Shown here: positions 25,203 through 34,194 of the stretch, piece by piece
Layout: every line of letters starts with the position of its first letter
Numbering within the stretch: the stretch's first letter is position 1
Assembly: GCA_002478685.1 (NCBI GenBank)
Contig: DLPY01000058.1
Span: forward strand, 1-46,290
DNA from: Flavobacteriaceae bacterium UBA7446
GTDB lineage: Bacteria; Bacteroidota; Bacteroidia; Flavobacteriales; Flavobacteriaceae
DNA length: 46,290 bases
Reading direction: 5' to 3'
Notes under the pieces: generated by a model
Databases searched by the model: none
Told to the model about the DNA's origin: nothing
Seen by the model: the letters and a program-made list of their open reading frames with translations, nothing else
Translations under genes and position numbers: made by a program

Positions 25203-26399
25203 TTAGAAATCATGAACAACCCCCTTTACCACTTTAGCGGTTAGCCAAGACACTAGCGTACACAATCCCCCTACGACAAAAAACACGGTCCAAAAAGCAG
25301 ACCACTCCAAGGCTACAGGATACGCCAAATACGACCCAGGAATTTGCACAAAAGGCGTTGTTTTTTGGAGCACCACCACCACCAAAGCCACCAAAAACCC
25401 AATGCCGCCACCCACACCACTTAGCAACACCCCTTGACTAAAAAATACTCGCTGTAATGCCCCTATGGGCGCACCCAGTTGGTAAAGGGTTTTAATGTTT
25501 TCCTTCTTTTCCAAAACTGTCATGATGATGGCACCCACCACATTAAACAACGAAATAAGTACCACAAGCGAGAGAATTCCGATAACGGCTACCCGTTCTG
25601 TTTGGAGCATTTTGTACAATGCAGGGTTGCGACCTATTTTGGTTAGCACGCGGTAGTTACTACCTAAGGCTTGCTGAAGGCTTTCTTGCACCTTATGGTC
25701 ATTGGCTTGCGGCGTAAGCTTTGCATATAAAGCAGAAGCTTTTTCGGGTGAAATTCGCAAAAGCCCTTGCACTAAAGCAAGAGGCGCAAAAGCAGTGGTT
25801 TCGTCTACGGTTTCGCCAAGCTGAAACACCCCCCGCACAAATGCTGTTTGCGTTCGAAAAGATTGTTGGCTGAGGACGCTTTTGTGTTTTTGATTCGGCA
25901 CTAAAAGCGTTACTCCTTCAGGGTGATCGTAGGCTGCGCCATCCAACTGCGACAACACGCCAATACCCAACACAAGATCGTAGGCATCGGGGGAAACCCA
26001 TTCGCCCACCATGGTTTCTCCCGCAACCACCTTGCTAAATAAGCTATCCACACCAATGATGTTGGCAAAAGCAGTGCGGTCTTTAAAGCGCAGCATCATT
26101 TCTTGCGAGAGGGCAGCGGAAACCACCTCAACAGCGGGATGTTGGTGCACGGCTTTAAGCGCGTTATCGTTAATGTCAAAAAGTTCGGCGGAGGTAGATT
26201 CGATATAAATATCTGGGTCAAATGCGTGGGTAAATTCCAATCCAAATTGCCGCAACCCACCAAACACCGACAACACAATGAAAAAGGCAAACACAGAAAC
26301 CCCCACCACAAAAGCCGCAAAGCGACTGATTAGCGTAACCGCCACTTTTTTTCGTAGTCCAAACGTATAGCGTAACGCAAGCAAGCGAGTAAAGCGCAT
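25203..26399 (-). CDS. LolC/LolE-type ABC transporter permease (FtsX family)
   Basis: The 398-residue protein has one N-terminal membrane segment, a large periplasmic MacB-like domain (about residues 45-270) and three C-terminal membrane segments in the FtsX domain, including VISLFNVVGAIIMTVLEKKENIKTL. This is the layout of the lipoprotein-releasing permeases LolC and LolE, which extract lipoproteins from the inner membrane. No LolD ATPase is in the window, so the partner is encoded elsewhere. The ATG lies one base after the rbfA stop, indicating one transcript with rbfA. Confidence 0.85.
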   Translation of the reverse strand: MRFTRLLALRYTFGLRKKVAVTLISRFAAFVVGVSVFAFFIVLSVFGGLRQFGLEFTHAFDPDIYIESTSAELFDINDNALKAVHQHPAVEVVSAALSQEMMLRFKDRTAFANIIGVDSLFSKVVAGETMVGEWVSPDAYDLVLGIGVLSQLDGAAYDHPEGVTLLVPNQKHKSVLSQQSFRTQTAFVRGVFQLGETVDETTAFAPLALVQGLLRISPEKASALYAKLTPQANDHKVQESLQQALGSNYRVLTKIGRNPALYKMLQTERVAVIGILSLVVLISLFNVVGAIIMTVLEKKENIKTLYQLGAPIGALQRVFFSQGVLLSGVGGGIGFLVALVVVVLQKTTPFVQIPGSYLAYPVALEWSAFWTVFFVVGGLCTLVSWLTAKVVKGVVHDF

Positions 26400-26400
26400 G

Positions 26401-26763
26401 TTATTCTTTCAAAGGGTCATTTTTTCGAGTAAGGGAAGCTTCAATCGCATCGATGTATTCAAGCGAATCGTCTAAGTAAAAAATTAAATCGGGAACCTTG
26501 CGCAAATCGTTGCGTAGGTGTTGTGCCAAATCGTGTTTCAACACATTTTTGTTCCCTTGAATTCCTTCTAGAATTTCTTTGGCTTTGTTATGTGGAAAAA
26601 TGGAGAGATACACTTTTGCCACACTAAGGTCAACGGTAATGCTGACTTTGGAAACGGAAAGCACCAAGTTTTTTACGCCTTGCGCACGAATGGCGCCTTG
26701 CAGCAGCGCTGTGATTTCTTGTTGCAACAGCGCATTGATTTTTTTCTGTCGTTGTGTTTCCAT
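26401..26763 (-). CDS. rbfA: Ribosome-binding factor A
   Basis: The 120-residue protein has a KH-like fold and binds the 30S subunit during 16S rRNA maturation and cold adaptation. It starts with RQKKINALLQQEITALL and contains SVSKVSITVDLSVAKVYLS and the C-terminal LRKVPDLIFYLDDSLEY, all RbfA signatures. It is divergent from dinB with a 44-base gap and leads directly into the Lol-type permease gene. Confidence 0.93.
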   Translation of the reverse strand: METQRQKKINALLQQEITALLQGAIRAQGVKNLVLSVSKVSITVDLSVAKVYLSIFPHNKAKEILEGIQGNKNVLKHDLAQHLRNDLRKVPDLIFYLDDSLEYIDAIEASLTRKNDPLKE

Positions 26764-26796
26764 ACACCAAAAGTACTAATAACGCAGCCAAACCTT

Positions 26797-26804
26797 TATT
26801 TTTA
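26797..26804 (+). promoter_or_regulatory. -7 promoter element for dinB
   Basis: TATTTTTA is one mismatch from TAnnTTTG and ends three bases before the ATG at 26808. A leaderless message is likely. No LexA-type operator was recognised nearby. Confidence 0.4.
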
Positions 26805-26807
26805 CGT

Positions 26808-27887
26808 ATGGATTTTCCCATTCGTAAGATTGTCCACATTGATATGGATGCTTTTTATGCTTCAGTAGAGCAGTTGGATAACCCCGAGCTTCGGGGCAAA
26901 CCCATTGCGGTTGGCGGAGGCTCTGAACGAGGTGTTGTTGCTGCAGCAAGTTATGAAGCACGGCCCTTTGGAGTGCGCAGTGCCATGTCTGGGAGGCAAG
27001 CCAAAAAGCTTTGCCCAAATTTGATTTTTGTGTTGTCTAATGGGGCTCGCTACAGAGAGGTTTCGGAAAAAATTAGGGAGATTTTTTATGAGTACACCGA
27101 TTTGGTTGAGCCACTTTCGTTAGATGAAGCCTATTTAGACGTTACCCAAAACAAAAAGGGAATGGTATCGGCAACGCAAATTGCGACTGAAATCCGAGCC
27201 AAAATCCACACAAAAACCCAACTCACGGCATCTGCTGGAATATCAATCAATAAATTTTTGGCAAAAGTGGCAAGTGATTATAACAAACCTAACGGACAAA
27301 AAACCATCCCCCCTGAGGAAGTGTTGTCTTTTATGGAGGCGTTGGACATCCGGAAGTTTCACGGTATTGGAAAAGTAACCGCCCACAAAATGTATCGGTT
27401 GGGGATTTACACGGGTGCAGATTTAAAAAAGCGAACTTTAGATGAACTTTCAGAAAAATTTGGTAAGTCGGGCACGTATTATTACCACGTTGTGCGGGGC
27501 ATTCACACGAGCGAAGTAAAGCCTACGCGTATTGCAAAATCGGTAGGGGCGGAGCGCACTTTTTCAAAAAACCTTTCAAGTGAAATTTATATGGAAGAAC
27601 GCTTGGCGGAGATTGTTTCAGCCCTACAAAAGCGCATGGGTAAAAAGAAAGTAGCAGCAAAAACGATTACCCTCAAAATAAAATATGCCGATTTTGTGAT
27701 ACAAACACGCAGCAAGACGCTACAGTCATATGTTTCAGATGCGGGTCTAATTTTGGAGGAAGCAAAAAAACTACTGTATCAAGAAGAATTACAAGACTCG
27801 GTACGTTTGTTGGGGGTATCCCTATCCAATTTTAAAGACGAAAAACAACATACCCCTATTAAGAAACAATTGCGTTTTCGCTTTTAG
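26808..27887 (+). CDS. dinB: DNA polymerase IV (Y family, translesion)
   Basis: The 359-residue protein is an error-prone polymerase that bypasses damaged DNA. The catalytic acids are in HIDMDAFYASVE (D12) and LSLDEAYLDV (D106, E107). The helix-hairpin-helix region HGIGKVTAHKMYRLGI and the little-finger domain follow. The C-terminus KKQLRFRF could include a clamp-binding segment. The start at 26808 matches the family; codons upstream to 26754 fall in rbfA. The stop overlaps the convergent pyk gene by four bases. Confidence 0.95.
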   Translation: MDFPIRKIVHIDMDAFYASVEQLDNPELRGKPIAVGGGSERGVVAAASYEARPFGVRSAMSGRQAKKLCPNLIFVLSNGARYREVSEKIREIFYEYTDLVEPLSLDEAYLDVTQNKKGMVSATQIATEIRAKIHTKTQLTASAGISINKFLAKVASDYNKPNGQKTIPPEEVLSFMEALDIRKFHGIGKVTAHKMYRLGIYTGADLKKRTLDELSEKFGKSGTYYYHVVRGIHTSEVKPTRIAKSVGAERTFSKNLSSEIYMEERLAEIVSALQKRMGKKKVAAKTITLKIKYADFVIQTRSKTLQSYVSDAGLILEEAKKLLYQEELQDSVRLLGVSLSNFKDEKQHTPIKKQLRFRF

Positions 27888-29311
27888 ATTGTTGATACGC
27901 GCAAGGTGTTCACCATGCCGCGATTGGCAACGGGCATTGCCACCAAATTGATAAGGGAATCACCCTCAACCACATAGCCTTTTTCTTTGGCAATTTGATT
28001 GACTTCTTTTACCGTGTCATCTGTAGATCCATTGCCTTCGTACAAAGCCCCCTTTACTCCCCAAATAAGATTGAGTTGCGTCAAAATGCGCTTGTTTGAA
28101 GTAAACACTAAAATGGAGGCTTTTGGCCGCCAGGCAGAAATTTGATACGCGGTATAGCCGCTATTGGTCAGCGTACAAATGGCTTTTACCTCAATTTCGT
28201 TAGCCATGGTAGCTGCGTGGTAACACACCGACTTGGTAACAAAACGGTCGTTTTTGTTTTGCGGAGCACTAAGAGGCACTTGAATATGAGGAGAGTTTTC
28301 TACGCTGACGACAATTTTACGCATGGTTTGAATCACCTCAACGGGATATTTTCCAACAGAGGTTTCTCCTGAAAGCATAACTGCGTCTGCACCATCCATG
28401 ACAGAGTTAGCAACATCATTAACTTCGGCACGTGTAGGTGTGAGCCCATCAATCATAGATTCCATCATTTGTGTGGCCACAATTACGGGAATTCGGGCAA
28501 GCTTAGCGAGTCGTACCAGCTCTTTTTGTACCAGGGGTACTTCTTCGGCAGGAACTTCCACCCCCAAATCGCCCCGTGCTACCATTAGTCCGTTACTGGC
28601 CTTTACGATTTCTTGGATATTGACAAGCGCTTCGGGCTTCTCGATTTTAGAAATGATAGGAATTTCGTATTCACTATGTTCTTTAATCAGATTCCGTAAA
28701 TCTTCAACGTCTTGCTTGTGACGCACAAAGGATAAAGCAATCCAATCTACATTTTGCTCAATGGCAAAAACGGCATCCTTAACGTCTTTTTTTGTCAGTG
28801 CGGGAAGCGAAATGTTGGTGTTAGGCAGGTTTACGCCCTTTTTGGACTTTAACACTCCACCTTGAATAACTCTAGCCGTTACATTTGTTTTTTTGTCTGT
28901 TTCAACGACTTCAAAAATAAGCTTCCCATCGTCCAAAAGAATACTCTCGCCCTTGCTTACATCTTTTGGAAATTGGCTGTAGTTCATATATATGGCTTCT
29001 GCCGTTCCTTCGTCAATTTTTTCCGTGGTAAAGTGCACTTCTTGCCCATTCTCCAAAAAAGTATCGGGCGCCATCTTTCCCACCCGAAGCTTAGGCCCTT
29101 GTAGATCGGCAAGTATGCCCACATGAAAGCCAAGTTCCACATTGAGCTCACGTATAATTTGAATGCGCTCTATAACATCTTCATAATTTGCGTGAGAAAA
29201 GTTGATTCGAAACACGTTAACACCATTGAGCATCATTTCCTCAATAACATCTCGGGTAGAAGATGTAGGCCCTAGTGTAGCCACAATTTTAGTCTTTTTA
29301 ATTTTTCTCAT
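27884..29311 (-). CDS. pyk: Pyruvate kinase
   Basis: The 475-residue enzyme makes pyruvate and ATP from phosphoenolpyruvate and ADP. It starts with KKTKIVATLGPTSSTRD. The active-site block is IISKIEKPEALVNI, followed by GLMVARGDLGVE and the MMESMI and TRAEVNDVANSVMDGADAVMLSGET segments. ATG 29309-29311 is preferred, because the 19 codons upstream lie in the end of the previous gene. It is the last member of the acpP-fabF-rnc-IPExxxVDY-pyk run. The previous stop lies 2 bases upstream. Confidence 0.97.
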   Translation of the reverse strand: MRKIKKTKIVATLGPTSSTRDVIEEMMLNGVNVFRINFSHANYEDVIERIQIIRELNVELGFHVGILADLQGPKLRVGKMAPDTFLENGQEVHFTTEKIDEGTAEAIYMNYSQFPKDVSKGESILLDDGKLIFEVVETDKKTNVTARVIQGGVLKSKKGVNLPNTNISLPALTKKDVKDAVFAIEQNVDWIALSFVRHKQDVEDLRNLIKEHSEYEIPIISKIEKPEALVNIQEIVKASNGLMVARGDLGVEVPAEEVPLVQKELVRLAKLARIPVIVATQMMESMIDGLTPTRAEVNDVANSVMDGADAVMLSGETSVGKYPVEVIQTMRKIVVSVENSPHIQVPLSAPQNKNDRFVTKSVCYHAATMANEIEVKAICTLTNSGYTAYQISAWRPKASILVFTSNKRILTQLNLIWGVKGALYEGNGSTDDTVKEVNQIAKEKGYVVEGDSLINLVAMPVANRGMVNTLRVSTI

Positions 29312-29313
29312 TG

Positions 29314-29760
29314 TTAAAAGGTAAGTTGTTCTTTTATATTGTTTAGTTTTTTTGGCAGGCGATAGCACGAAATTACACGTCTAATAGTCGTAATTTTTTT
29401 TAGCACAGCATCAGAAAGGCCGTTTACGCAAATCAACAAGTCGGTTTGTTCCAACTCAGGGAACAAGCAAAAGCGTTGTTCGCTCAGAGTAAAAAGGCTG
29501 TTTTCAGATTCGGCTTTAGTTGTATTAAAATGATTTTCAATCACGCGCCAGACTTGTTGCATAACATCACATTGGTATTCATAAACCGCAAACCTATGGT
29601 GTGCACTACTGAGCGAGATATCTTCTTTATTTCTAAAAAGCGATAGCCCAAGGAGTCTGTTAAGCTGGAAAACAAATAAATATGTTGGAAGCGAAGTGTG
29701 TACATAAATGAAATCTTGGTCGTGTACTTCTGGCTCAAAGTCAAGTTTATGAGTAATCAT
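29314..29760 (-). CDS. IPExxxVDY family protein (function unknown)
   Basis: The 148-residue protein is placed mainly by position: in flavobacteria a gene of this family sits between rnc and pyk. The family motif is weak here. The segment reads FPELEQTDLLI, with Phe for Ile and Thr-Asp-Leu for Val-Asp-Tyr. The protein has a hydrophobic core, no signal peptide and no membrane segment. No function is known, though conserved linkage to fatty-acid and RNA-processing genes hints at a housekeeping role. Confidence 0.7.
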   Translation of the reverse strand: MITHKLDFEPEVHDQDFIYVHTSLPTYLFVFQLNRLLGLSLFRNKEDISLSSAHHRFAVYEYQCDVMQQVWRVIENHFNTTKAESENSLFTLSEQRFCLFPELEQTDLLICVNGLSDAVLKKITTIRRVISCYRLPKKLNNIKEQLTF

Positions 29761-29825
29761 TAATAAAGCTAATATAAGTTACAAAAACAGAACAAATAGT
29801 ATGTTAGAGTCAACATAATGTATAC

Positions 29826-30575
29826 TTAATGTCTACTTTGAATAGACTTTATTTGATTTTGAAATTGAAAATACGCACGCTTTGAAACCTTTTCAATTGC
29901 CTTTTTTTTGTTGGTTGCTCTAGCCGTGGCGATTACCTTATTGTCTAACCAAAGCTTTGCTTTATAATAAGTTGTTTTTTCGGCACCGTTATCGCTTACT
30001 ACATCGTACTTATAGCGCAATCGCTTTTTTTGAAACCAATCCACTAAAAGACTTTTATAGCTTAAGACCTTGTTGTGAAGTTTGATTAAATCAACGTGTG
30101 GTGTAATCATACATTTGTGTACAAACGCTGCACAAGCATCAAAACCACAATCCAAATAAACCGCACCAACAAGTGCCTCAAACAAGTTTCCGTGAACATC
30201 AGAGCCATAGTTTTCTTGCGGCACATTTGAAGCTAGATGATGGATTAGCCCTAGCCCTTCGCCAATTTGATTTAAAAAATCACGGCGTACAATTTTGGAG
30301 CGCATTAGCGTTAGCGAGCCTTCGCTATTTTGAGGAAGCTCTTTAAACAAATGCGCTGCAACAATGGTGTTTAACACCGAATCACCCAAAAACTCCAACC
30401 GCTCATAATTTATCTTTTTTCCCTCTGCGTCAGTTTCTTCCATAGAGGTGTGTGTAAACACTCGGGTATAAAGCGATAAATCTTTTGGAAAAAATCCAGT
30501 GATGTCTTTAACGACAGTGAACAATGGTTCTTGCTTGATGGAACGTCCAGATCGCAAAAACCGCTGAAGCCTCAT
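29826..30575 (-). CDS. rnc: Ribonuclease III
   Basis: The 249-residue enzyme cuts double-stranded RNA in rRNA and mRNA processing. The signature is YERLEFLGDSVLNTIVAAHLF. A second acidic site region is FEALVGAVYLDCGFD, and a C-terminal double-stranded RNA-binding domain follows (YKSLLVDWFQKKRLRYKYDV onward). ATG 30573-30575 lies one base after the fabF stop; a longer reading frame into fabF is rejected. The N-terminal basic segment (RLQRFLRSGRS) is lineage-specific. Confidence 0.95.
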   Translation of the reverse strand: MRLQRFLRSGRSIKQEPLFTVVKDITGFFPKDLSLYTRVFTHTSMEETDAEGKKINYERLEFLGDSVLNTIVAAHLFKELPQNSEGSLTLMRSKIVRRDFLNQIGEGLGLIHHLASNVPQENYGSDVHGNLFEALVGAVYLDCGFDACAAFVHKCMITPHVDLIKLHNKVLSYKSLLVDWFQKKRLRYKYDVVSDNGAEKTTYYKAKLWLDNKVIATARATNKKKAIEKVSKRAYFQFQNQIKSIQSRH

Positions 30576-30576
30576 A

Positions 30577-31827
30577 TTAATCCATTTTAGCAAACAAAAC
30601 GCAAGCGTTATGCCCACCAAAGCCAAAGGTATTGCTCATGGCCATGGATACGTCTCTTTTTTGAGCAGTATTAAAGGTAAAGTTGATTTTGGAGTCGATA
30701 TTTTCGTCGGCAGTACTGTAATTAATGGTTGGTGGAACAATTCCATGTTTTATGCTCATGATAGACGCAATGGCCTCCACCGCACCAGCAGCACCAAGCA
30801 AATGTCCCGTCATGGATTTGGTAGAGTTGATATTCATTGAATATAAATGCTTTCCAAACACCTCTTTTAATGCTTTTGTTTCAGCTACATCACCAAGCGG
30901 AGTAGACGTACCATGCATGTTGATGGCATCAATATCAGAAGCAGCCACCCCCGCATCTGCTAAACAACTTTCCATTACACTCGTTGCGCCAATCCCTTCA
31001 GGGTGAGGCGCCGTAATGTGGTGCGCATCTGCAGATAAGCCGCCACCCGCAAGCTCAGCATAAATAGTTGCGCCGCGAGCTTGTGCATGCTCAAGGCTTT
31101 CCAAAACTAGCGCACCAGCACCCTCGCCCATCACAAATCCGTCACGGTCATTGTCAAAAGGTCTGGATGCTGTTGTTGGATCATCATTTCGTGTTGATAG
31201 TGCATGCATTGCATTAAACCCACCAATACTTGCTTTGGTTACACCTGCTTCGGAACCTCCAGTCACCATTACTTCGGCATAGCCTAAACGGATATAATTT
31301 AGCGCATCGATAATGGCATTTGCAGAAGAGGCACAAGCCGAAACGGTTGCAAAATTTGGACCCCTAAAGCCATACTTAATCGAAATCATTCCAGGAGCGA
31401 TATCTGCAATCATTTTTGGGATAAAAAATGGATTGAATCGTGGTGTTCCGTCTCCATCTGCAAAATTCAGCACTTCGTTTTGGAAGGTTTCCAACCCCCC
31501 AATTCCAGAACCCCAAATGACACCAACTTTTGACTTGTCAAGGGTGTCGAGATTGAGCTCTGCGTCTTGTACCGCTTCATCGGCAGCCACTATGGCGTAT
31601 TGCGTAAAACGATCCATTTTACGCACCTCTTTTCTGTCAAAATATACGAGCGGGTCAAAACCTTTCACCTCACACGCAAATTGGGTTTTGAATTTTGAAG
31701 CGTCGAAATAGGTTATGGGAGCAGCACCACTAGTCCCTGCCACAAGCGCATTCCAATATGCATCTCGGGTATTTCCAATGGGGGTTAATGCTCCAATTCC
31801 TGTAACGACAACGCGCCGCCTAAGCAT
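30577..31827 (-). CDS. fabF: Beta-ketoacyl-ACP synthase II
   Basis: The 416-residue condensing enzyme elongates fatty acids by joining malonyl-ACP to acyl-ACP. The catalytic cysteine is C165 in TVSACASSANAI. The two histidines are in NMHGTSTPLGD and TGHLLGAAGA, and the C-terminal GFGGHNACVLF is intact. It follows acpP by 9 bases and leads into rnc with one base between, so all three share a message. Confidence 0.97.
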   Translation of the reverse strand: MLRRRVVVTGIGALTPIGNTRDAYWNALVAGTSGAAPITYFDASKFKTQFACEVKGFDPLVYFDRKEVRKMDRFTQYAIVAADEAVQDAELNLDTLDKSKVGVIWGSGIGGLETFQNEVLNFADGDGTPRFNPFFIPKMIADIAPGMISIKYGFRGPNFATVSACASSANAIIDALNYIRLGYAEVMVTGGSEAGVTKASIGGFNAMHALSTRNDDPTTASRPFDNDRDGFVMGEGAGALVLESLEHAQARGATIYAELAGGGLSADAHHITAPHPEGIGATSVMESCLADAGVAASDIDAINMHGTSTPLGDVAETKALKEVFGKHLYSMNINSTKSMTGHLLGAAGAVEAIASIMSIKHGIVPPTINYSTADENIDSKINFTFNTAQKRDVSMAMSNTFGFGGHNACVLFAKMD

Positions 31828-31836
31828 GAAAAATGA

Positions 31837-32070
31837 TTATTTACTTCCTTCTATATATTGAATAGCTTGACCAACAGTTGCGATGTTTTCTGCTTGATCA
31901 TCAGGAATTTGAATATCAAATTCCTTTTCGAACTCCATAATAAGTTCTACTGTATCTAATGAGTCTGCGCCCAAATCGTTTGTAAAGCTAGCTTCAGCAA
32001 CTACTTCATTTTCGTCAACGCCTAGTTTATCTACAATAATGGCTTTTACACGTGATGCAATATCAGACAT
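31837..32070 (-). CDS. acpP: Acyl carrier protein
   Basis: The 77-residue acidic protein has the phosphopantetheine site Ser37 in GADSLDTVEL. It carries growing acyl chains in fatty-acid synthesis. It is the first gene of the acpP-fabF-rnc-IPExxxVDY-pyk run. On the minus strand TATTTTTG (32094-32101) lies 23 bases before the ATG. Confidence 0.97.
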   Translation of the reverse strand: MSDIASRVKAIIVDKLGVDENEVVAEASFTNDLGADSLDTVELIMEFEKEFDIQIPDDQAENIATVGQAIQYIEGSK

Positions 32071-32093
32071 AATTTTGGTTTTAATGTTTCGGA

Positions 32094-32101
32094 CAAAAAT
32101 A
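32094..32101 (-). promoter_or_regulatory. -7 promoter element for the acpP operon
   Basis: The minus strand reads TATTTTTG, an exact TAnnTTTG match, in the 135-base acpP-purN divergent gap. Confidence 0.5.
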
Positions 32102-32179
32102 GAAAAACTTTACTGTTCACAGAGTTTTATTTAAAAAAATGCTTCCTTTAGAAGTGAAACAAATGCGAGTTTAAATGTG

Positions 32180-32187
32180 TATTTTTA
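32180..32187 (+). promoter_or_regulatory. -7 promoter element for purN
   Basis: TATTTTTA is one mismatch from TAnnTTTG and lies 18 bases before the TTG start at 32206. Confidence 0.35.
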
Positions 32188-32205
32188 TCTAAAATTTAAA
32201 ACACT

Positions 32206-32769
32206 TTGAAAACAATAGTTGTTTTCGCCTCTGGTTCTGGCTCAAACGCAGAAAAAATAATCTCTTATTTTGCTGATAGTAAACAAATATCGGTAAGCAA
32301 AATTTATACAAACATTTCTAAAGCAGGTGTTATCAGCCGCGCGGAGGCTCTAGGAGTAGCTACTCGAGTTTTTGACCGAAACACTTTCCAAAAGAAAGTG
32401 TTGTTTGAGCTTCTAGAGCAAAAACCAGCGTTAATTGTGTTGGCAGGGTTTTTATGGAAAATACCCCCTTCTTTCATAAAAGCGTTTCCGAATAAAATCA
32501 TCAACATACACCCTTCATTATTGCCAAAATATGGTGGAAAAGGGATGTACGGGAGACATGTTTTTGAGGCGATTGTAGCAAATAACGAGCAAGAAACGGG
32601 CATTACCATTCATTATGTAAATGAACACTACGACGAAGGCTCAATCATTTTTCAAGCTAAAACAACTGTTAAACCAACAGATACAAAAGCAGATATAGCA
32701 CAAAAAACACACGCCCTTGAACATGCGCATTTTGCTCCGCAGATTCAAAAATTGCTACAAAACACATGA
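32206..32769 (+). CDS. purN: Phosphoribosylglycinamide formyltransferase
   Basis: The 187-residue enzyme adds a formyl group from 10-formyltetrahydrofolate to glycinamide ribonucleotide in purine synthesis. It contains VVFASGSGSNAEKII at the start, the catalytic asparagine/histidine block INIHPSLLPKYGGKGMYG, and the catalytic Asp in HYDEGSII. Translation probably starts at TTG 32206-32208 (MKTIVVF), the only codon that gives the normal N-terminus. It opens the plus-strand set purN-rnhA-kinase-purF. The stop overlaps rnhA by four bases. Confidence 0.94.
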   Translation: MKTIVVFASGSGSNAEKIISYFADSKQISVSKIYTNISKAGVISRAEALGVATRVFDRNTFQKKVLFELLEQKPALIVLAGFLWKIPPSFIKAFPNKIINIHPSLLPKYGGKGMYGRHVFEAIVANNEQETGITIHYVNEHYDEGSIIFQAKTTVKPTDTKADIAQKTHALEHAHFAPQIQKLLQNT

Positions 32770-33233
32770 AACAAGTTCAATTATACACAGATGGCGCAGC
32801 AAGCGGAAACCCCGGACCAGGGGGTTATGGGTTGATTTTGGAATTACCAGGAAAAGATTATAAAAAAGAGTTTGCAGAAGGGTTTGAGCACACCACAAAC
32901 AATCGTATGGAGCTTTTGGCGGTAATCGTTGGGCTGGAACTGCTAAAAGAATCTCCTTTAGATGTTACTGTTTTTACGGATTCCAAATACGTTTGCGATG
33001 CGGTGGAAAAAAAATGGGTAATGCGATGGGAACAAGAGGGATTTAAAAAGCATAAAAATCAAGATTTATGGGTGCGATTTCTCAAAATTTACCGACAACA
33101 TCAAGTAAAAATTAATTGGATTAAAGGGCATAATCACCATCCACAAAACGAACGTTGTGACAAGCTAGCGGTTGCTGCATCCAAACAACCAAACAAAAAA
33201 CAAGACACAGGTTACATTAAAAGCACAACATGA
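32766..33233 (+). CDS. rnhA: Ribonuclease HI
   Basis: The 155-residue enzyme cuts the RNA strand of RNA-DNA hybrids. The four catalytic acids are D9 (LYTDGAASGNPG), E49 (NRMELLAV), D72 (VFTDSKYV) and D132 (NERCDKLA), and the loop histidine is in KGHNHHPQNE. It is joined to purN and to the following kinase gene by four-base ATGA overlaps, so all three are translationally coupled. Confidence 0.96.
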   Translation: MKQVQLYTDGAASGNPGPGGYGLILELPGKDYKKEFAEGFEHTTNNRMELLAVIVGLELLKESPLDVTVFTDSKYVCDAVEKKWVMRWEQEGFKKHKNQDLWVRFLKIYRQHQVKINWIKGHNHHPQNERCDKLAVAASKQPNKKQDTGYIKSTT

Positions 33234-34156
33234 AAAACAACAAATTAGTAGTCGTTGGTACAATGGCTTTCGATGAGATTAGTACACCCACTGCACAATC
33301 TGGAAAAATTTTAGGTGGCGCAGCTACATACATTGGGCTAGCGGCGGCATACTCCGAAGCCGACATCGCAGCCGTTTCGGTTGTAGGAGAAGATTTTCCG
33401 AAAGAACATTTGAATTTGCTCACGGACAGAGGTATCGACATTTCGGGTGTTGAGCAAGTGCGCGGAGGGAAATCGTTTTATTGGAAAGGCAAATATCACG
33501 ACAACATGAACAAGCGCGACACCCTTGATACGCAACTAAACGTATTGGCGGAATTTAATCCAATTGTTCCCGAAAAGTATCGCGACGCAGCGGTTGTAAT
33601 GCTTGGCAACTTAGACCCCAATGTGCAACAAAAAGTGTTGGATCAGCTTACGCCAAACCCAAATCGAACCGTGCTTTTGGATACCATGAATTTTTGGATG
33701 GATTTGCAACTTCCTGCACTTTTGAACGAAATAAAGCAAGTAGACATTATTTCTATAAACGACGAAGAGGCATTCCAGTTGAGTGGAGAAACTAATTTGG
33801 TTTTGGCAGCAAAAACCATTCATAAAATGGGCCCGGAATATGTTATCATTAAAAAGGGAGAGCACGGCGCGCTGGTGTTTTATAAAGGCGATCCGTTTTA
33901 TGCTCCTGCACTTCCGTTAGAAAAAGTGGTTGACCCAACAGGTGCAGGTGATAGCTTTGCAGGTGGACTTTCGGGTTATTTGGCAGCACAACAATCTAGC
34001 ACTGCACACACTATAAAAGAAGGAGTTTTGCATGGCACGGCAGCAGCATCACTTTGTGTTAGCGCCATGGGCACGGCGGGTTTGGTGGAATCGAGTAAAG
34101 AAGATTTTTTAGCCCAACTCCAAAAGCTTGAGCGTTTGAGAACGATAACTACATAA
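33230..34156 (+). CDS. PfkB family sugar/nucleoside kinase
   Basis: The 308-residue protein has the ribokinase fold. The N-terminal substrate region includes GKILGGAATYIGLAAAYS, and the C-terminal PfkB signature DPTGAGDSFAGG holds the catalytic base D241. The substrate cannot be read. Position between purine genes makes a ribose- or nucleoside-type substrate plausible, but this is inference. It overlaps rnhA by four bases and is followed by purF after 38 bases. Confidence 0.85.
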   Translation: MKNNKLVVVGTMAFDEISTPTAQSGKILGGAATYIGLAAAYSEADIAAVSVVGEDFPKEHLNLLTDRGIDISGVEQVRGGKSFYWKGKYHDNMNKRDTLDTQLNVLAEFNPIVPEKYRDAAVVMLGNLDPNVQQKVLDQLTPNPNRTVLLDTMNFWMDLQLPALLNEIKQVDIISINDEEAFQLSGETNLVLAAKTIHKMGPEYVIIKKGEHGALVFYKGDPFYAPALPLEKVVDPTGAGDSFAGGLSGYLAAQQSSTAHTIKEGVLHGTAAASLCVSAMGTAGLVESSKEDFLAQLQKLERLRTITT

Positions 34157-34182
34157 GCCATGAAACTAACTGTAATTTTATT

Positions 34183-34190
34183 TAATTTTG
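34183..34190 (+). promoter_or_regulatory. -7 promoter element for purF
   Basis: TAATTTTG is an exact TAnnTTTG match. It ends four bases before the ATG at 34195, consistent with a leaderless message. Confidence 0.5.
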
Positions 34191-34194
34191 TGCA

